The notes under the pieces are model-generated. The model made no database searches. It saw nothing but the letters and a program-made list of their open reading frames with translations, and was not told the DNA's origin. The translations under genes and the position numbers were made by a program. Shown here one piece after another: positions 61,154 to 64,000 of a stretch of DNA of 64,000 bases. Position 1 is the first letter of the stretch. The number at the start of each line of letters is the position of its first letter. The stretch is from DATJGR01 sp041739525 (GTDB taxonomy: Bacteria > Pseudomonadota > Gammaproteobacteria > Pseudomonadales > Azotimanducaceae), in the NCBI GenBank assembly GCA_041739525.1, contig JBGSNQ010000062.1:27027-91026 (forward strand), read 5' to 3'.

Positions 61154-62167
61154 TTACGCCTTGGCAGCTTCGACGACGGAAAACGGTCCGGCGTCGACCA
61201 CGCGTTCGAGTCGCAACCCCGACAATCGCAGAAGCGCAACAAACTCCTCGCGCGTCCGTTCGCGGCCGCCCGGGCTGACGAGCATATTCAGATCTGAGAA
61301 CTTCGCGTCGCGGCCTTCGTTGGGCGGCGCGACAACGCGCTCAATGATCAGCACCCTGGAGGTGTCTTCGAGCGCGCGCGCGGCCACCTCCAGAATCCGA
61401 ATCGCCGCGTCATCGTCCCAGTCATGGATGATGGCGCGAAGCACGTAGGCATCGGCTCCCTGCGGCAGCGCATCGAAAAAACTGCCACCGACGACGCGAC
61501 AGCGATGGGCGACACCGGCGCGATCGAGCAACTCAGCGGCGCCGATTGCGACGTGCGGTTGATCGAACAGCACGCCCTCGGCATCCGGGTACGCGTTGAG
61601 GACCGCCGCAAGCAGCGCACCGTTGCCGCCGCCCACATCGACAATCGTGCGGAACCGTCCAAAGTCGTAGGCGGCGAGCAATGCGTCAACGGAGCGGCGC
61701 GAGTTAGACGTCATGGCACGGTCGAAGATCGCGCTCTCCTCGCGACGGGTCGAGCGATAGGTCCATACGTCGATGCCGTGTACCTGTCGGAAAGCGTTCT
61801 CTCCGGTGCGGACGCTATGCAGCAGCCCGGCCCACGCTTGCCAGTAGTAAGGACGGCCGATGAAAGCCGCCCACCCGGCAATCGAGTCCGGGACGTCGGA
61901 GCGCAGCTTCTCCCCGAGCGGTGTGAGCTCGAATCGCCGGCCATCGAGCTCATGCAGGATTTCGACAGCCGCCAGTGCGCGCAACAATCGGTACAACGTC
62001 GGCGGATGCGTATCCGTGGCGGCGGCCAGTTCATCGCTCGAGCGGTTTACGCCGGCGAGCAGATCAGCGATTCCGAGCGTCGCCGCGACGTGAATCGCCT
62101 GCGATACCTGGTAGCCCTCGCACATGCGGCGAAGCCGGGTAGCCGGATCCGGATCCTCGTGTACCAC
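61154..62167 (-). CDS. SAM-dependent O-methyltransferase (family 2, ASMT/COMT-like)
   Basis: A 337-residue enzyme. The N-terminal winged-helix dimerisation domain (LGIADLLAGVNRSSDELAAA, then TLYRLLRALAAVEIL) is followed by the SAM-binding motif TIVDVGGGNGALLAAVL near residues 161-177 and DQPHVA, then RAIIHDWDDDAAIRIL with the catalytic His. It methylates a hydroxyl on a small, often aromatic or polyketide, substrate. It starts at GTG 62167 with AGGGGGC upstream. It follows the split-barrel protein gene by 15 bases, so these are co-transcribed. Substrate unknown. Confidence 0.92.
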   Translation of the reverse strand: MVHEDPDPATRLRRMCEGYQVSQAIHVAATLGIADLLAGVNRSSDELAAATDTHPPTLYRLLRALAAVEILHELDGRRFELTPLGEKLRSDVPDSIAGWAAFIGRPYYWQAWAGLLHSVRTGENAFRQVHGIDVWTYRSTRREESAIFDRAMTSNSRRSVDALLAAYDFGRFRTIVDVGGGNGALLAAVLNAYPDAEGVLFDQPHVAIGAAELLDRAGVAHRCRVVGGSFFDALPQGADAYVLRAIIHDWDDDAAIRILEVAARALEDTSRVLIIERVVAPPNEGRDAKFSDLNMLVSPGGRERTREEFVALLRLSGLRLERVVDAGPFSVVEAAKA

Positions 62168-62182
62168 GGTGCCCCCTGGAGG

Positions 62183-62650
62183 TTATGTCGGCGAATCATT
62201 GTGGGCCGTACTTGCGCGAGCGTCATGCAGTCGGCGGCCGGCATCCGCCGGCAGCAGGCGGACCGCAATCGAACGCGACGTATCGAACACAGTGCCGATC
62301 CACCGATCGCGCCATCCGTACTTGTCGTGCATCGACGATCGGATGCGCTCGTGACCGTCGGGATTCGGCAGGAGCTCGACGGTGTAACGGCCCGCAAGTT
62401 CCGCCGGCGCGACTATCTCGATGTTCGGATCGCGCCGGGCGTCCACGAACCAACCGTTCTCGGGCGCGCCGGCTTCGAGCAGCGTTTCGCCGTCGTTCCG
62501 CACATACCAGACGTGCGTCGCGCGCGCCGTTCCCTCCGCTCGCACCGTCTGTACGATCGCGACACCACTCGCCTCGAGCGCCCACCACGTCATGGCGACG
62601 AACGCGACGAACGCAATTACCAATACCAGGATCATGCTTTTCAAAGGCAA
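62183..62650 (-). CDS. Membrane-anchored deazaflavin (F420)-dependent reductase-like protein
   Basis: A 155-residue protein with an N-terminal membrane helix (MILVLVIAFVAFVAMTWWAL). The rest recalls F420-dependent nitroreductase/quinone-reductase split barrels: ATHVWYVRNDGETLLEAGAP, WFVDARRDPNIEIV and KYGWRDRWIGTVFDTSRSIA. A membrane anchor is unusual for the family and could place it next to quinones. It runs directly into the methyltransferase gene (15 bases). The family call is from pattern memory and needs a profile search. Confidence 0.7.
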   Translation of the reverse strand: MPLKSMILVLVIAFVAFVAMTWWALEASGVAIVQTVRAEGTARATHVWYVRNDGETLLEAGAPENGWFVDARRDPNIEIVAPAELAGRYTVELLPNPDGHERIRSSMHDKYGWRDRWIGTVFDTSRSIAVRLLPADAGRRLHDARASTAHNDSPT

Positions 62651-62779
62651 AGCGCCCGTTTGATTCGGGCCGAGTATCAGGGGATGTGAGGTGAAGGGGA
62701 AGCGAGCACGCCAGCGCGCGGTCGTCAGCGATTCCTTTTCAGGGCGTCTTCGAACGCGGCCGCCCGCGGCGGCGCGAAC

Positions 62780-62991
62780 CTACGTCGGAGCGGGCCCGCC
62801 GGTCCCGGGCGACAGGCCGGTGGTGAGCTCGAAGAGGTTGTTGTCCTGATCGAGAAAATACAGCGCAGCGTCCCTACTCCCTGCCGTGGCGCTTCGTACT
62901 TCAGTCCAAGCTCCGCGAGTTTCAGCGCGCACGACTTCATATCCTGATGAGTGTTGAGGGTGATGAATAGCGCGCGCGTCGAATGTCGATC
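62780..62991 (-). pseudogene. Broken VOC (glyoxalase-like) gene remnant
   Basis: Two frames on the minus strand together encode the C-terminal third of a VOC-family protein. The first reads RALFITLNTHQDMKSCALK and LAELGLKYEAPRQG. After a frameshift near 62868-62886 it continues as AALYFLDQDNNLFELTTG to TAG 62780. The joined segment is a convincing VOC end with the metal-Glu in NLFELT. The N-terminal part is absent: the frame begins straight after the TAA of the ceramidase-like gene. A sequencing error could mimic the frameshift but not the missing N terminus. Confidence 0.75.
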
Positions 62992-64000
62992 TTACCAAGC
63001 TGCGCGCACCTGCATCGCCGCATCGAGCACGCGTTCGATGCCGTTCGGTTCGAGTCCGGCGGTGACGGTTTCGTAGCGCATATCCGATAAGGGTTCTGCG
63101 TAGTGGGCGGCAAGGGGCAGGTAACGCAGATGCGCATTCGCAAGCCCGACGACGAAAGCGTTTCTGGAGGCGGTGCGGCGCGACCATTCCTGACCCACCT
63201 CGACGAGCACTTCGCCGGGCAGCGTCAACAGTTCCAGATCGTTGATGCGAATCACCATGAACGGCACGTCTACGGGTTTCGGTGGCGCCCCCCTTTTCAG
63301 CCGTTGGCTCAGCCCGAGATACAGGCAGCACGCGACCATCAGGCGCCGCATGTCGCCTTCCGTCAGTTCGCGTTCGATAACGTGCCGGGACGCCACCGAC
63401 CAGAGCTGCGCCGGCGCAACGGACGCTTCGAAGTCGCTGCCGAGAAACTCCCGCAGAGTGGCGCGAACCTCGGTGAGCCTGTTGGCGGCTGCGACCGCAT
63501 CGAGCCCGCCGTTGTTCGGCATGATCTGAAGCTCGGAGCGCTGCGAGTGCAGCGACAACACCTCGCGCGGCGGGCTCGCGTCCCGCGTGCGCAGCACTTC
63601 GCCGGCAATCGCCTCGCCGATGCGCACGCTGTTCTCGAAGCCACCGCCGCAATATCCGCGCGGATCGAGGGCGTCGAGATTCGGACTGGTGCGCGGAATG
63701 ACGTTCCCCTCGGTGGTGTTGAAGAACAGCGCATTGACGCCGGGCAGCGCTGCTTCGATTGCGTGCTGGGCACAACCCGGAAAATCGGCGCTGATCTGCA
63801 TGTTGTCCCATCCCATCGTGACCGGGTGGCAGCCGACGCCGAACAATACGGCGACCGGCGCACCGCTGGCGGCGTCGTCGACGGCGAGCACGGCGACGCG
63901 CGGGTCGACAATGTTCGGATTGCCGCGCGTGCGACGGTTGAGGAACAGGTCGACCTCGCCGACACCGCTGCGCAGACGGCTTTGCCGGGCGGCGGCGATC
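62992..64000 (-). CDS. Neutral/alkaline ceramidase-like N-terminal domain protein, 3' part
   Basis: The reading frame is open to the window edge, so this is a partial gene of at least 336 codons ending in TAA 62992. Early visible sequence SGVGEVDLFLNRRTRGNPN and DPRVAVLAVDD is followed by VLFGVGCHPVTMGWDN, FFNTTEGNVIPRTSPN and later FMVIRINDLELLTLPGEVLVEVG. These blocks resemble the neutral ceramidase N-terminal amidase domain, with His/Asn/Glu metal-region residues (GCHPV). Bacterial members may cleave amides of lipids or have other hydrolase roles. Start codon and any signal peptide lie outside the window. Confidence 0.82.
   Translation of the reverse strand, partial: IAAARQSRLRSGVGEVDLFLNRRTRGNPNIVDPRVAVLAVDDAASGAPVAVLFGVGCHPVTMGWDNMQISADFPGCAQHAIEAALPGVNALFFNTTEGNVIPRTSPNLDALDPRGYCGGGFENSVRIGEAIAGEVLRTRDASPPREVLSLHSQRSELQIMPNNGGLDAVAAANRLTEVRATLREFLGSDFEASVAPAQLWSVASRHVIERELTEGDMRRLMVACCLYLGLSQRLKRGAPPKPVDVPFMVIRINDLELLTLPGEVLVEVGQEWSRRTASRNAFVVGLANAHLRYLPLAAHYAEPLSDMRYETVTAGLEPNGIERVLDAAMQVRAAW

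Noticed and set aside
1..64000. Search for CRISPR arrays, tRNA/rRNA genes, insertion sequences and prophage genes
   Set aside because: By eye I found no regularly spaced repeats with spacers, no cloverleaf candidates, no transposase or integrase motifs and no phage structural genes. A scan with dedicated tools could still find a degenerate case.

Overview
The window is GC-rich, densely coding, double-membrane bacterial DNA. I read it as a proteobacterium, most likely gammaproteobacterial but uncultured or poorly represented. The evidence is three OmpA-domain envelope proteins, an OprP/O-type porin, lipoprotein signals, NhaA, HtpX behind a sigma32-like promoter, a YegD-like Hsp70, a DUF4124-type protein and a CysTWA-Sbp sulfate importer. 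Against that background it carries an apparently complete coenzyme F420 core: npdG and cofE at 1550-2978, and cofD, cofC and a fused cofG-cofH (fbiC) at 8168-12389. It also has seven luciferase-like (LLM) oxidoreductases and two split-barrel deazaflavin/flavin-type reductases scattered through the rest. F420 is mainly an actinobacterial and archaeal cofactor, so these genes were probably acquired laterally and then embedded in local metabolism (inference).

Layout. 1-3 kb: start of an SDR gene, an LLM enzyme, F420H2:NADP oxidoreductase and CofE. 3-7.3 kb: AraC-type regulator and three OmpA-family genes (vWA-OmpA, TSP3-OmpA lipoprotein, beta-barrel-TSP3-OmpA). 7.7-12.4 kb: cofD-cofC-fbiC, ending in a strong terminator. 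12.4-18.4 kb: MFS transporter, zinc-free MDR reductase, two LLM enzymes and a Gfo/Idh/MocA dehydrogenase. 18.4-25 kb: type-B carboxylesterase, a beta-helix lipoprotein paired with a diheme cytochrome c, and a hybrid histidine kinase. 25-31.3 kb: a tight minus-strand operon of acyl-CoA dehydrogenase, acyl-CoA ligase, a hydratase-fold protein with a signal peptide, aldo/keto reductase, hotdog thioesterase and fatty-acid desaturase.

31.5-48 kb: NhaA, two metallo-beta-lactamase-fold hydrolases, a FATP-type acyl-CoA synthetase, Hsp70, another LLM, a lytic transglycosylase, and an operon of two LLM paralogues, a PPOX-fold protein and a Lon-like protease. 48-53.6 kb: HtpX, then a minus-strand operon of LLM, enoyl-CoA hydratase, thioesterase and a copper-type P-ATPase. 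54.8-60.3 kb: porin-sbp-cysT-cysW-cysA sulfate operon, divergent from an Rrf2 regulator at 60.7 kb. 61-64 kb: O-methyltransferase, a membrane-anchored deazaflavin-reductase-like protein, a broken VOC remnant and the 3' part of a neutral-ceramidase-like gene that runs off the window.

How it fits together. F420 is made by CofC/CofD/FbiC/CofE and reduced by NpdG with NADPH. The LLM and split-barrel enzymes would consume the F420H2, or FMN in some cases, on hydrophobic substrates. The interleaved acyl-CoA ligases, dehydrogenase, enoyl-CoA hydratases and thioesterases would continue breakdown through CoA thioesters. The substrate cannot be named from sequence. I saw no tRNA, rRNA, insertion sequence, prophage or CRISPR array. 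I did not find one clear undescribed multi-gene system. The best candidates for novelty are the F420/LLM/Lon operon, the exported hydratase in a CoA operon, the CysW with an extra two-helix insertion, and the FbiB-less F420 pathway.
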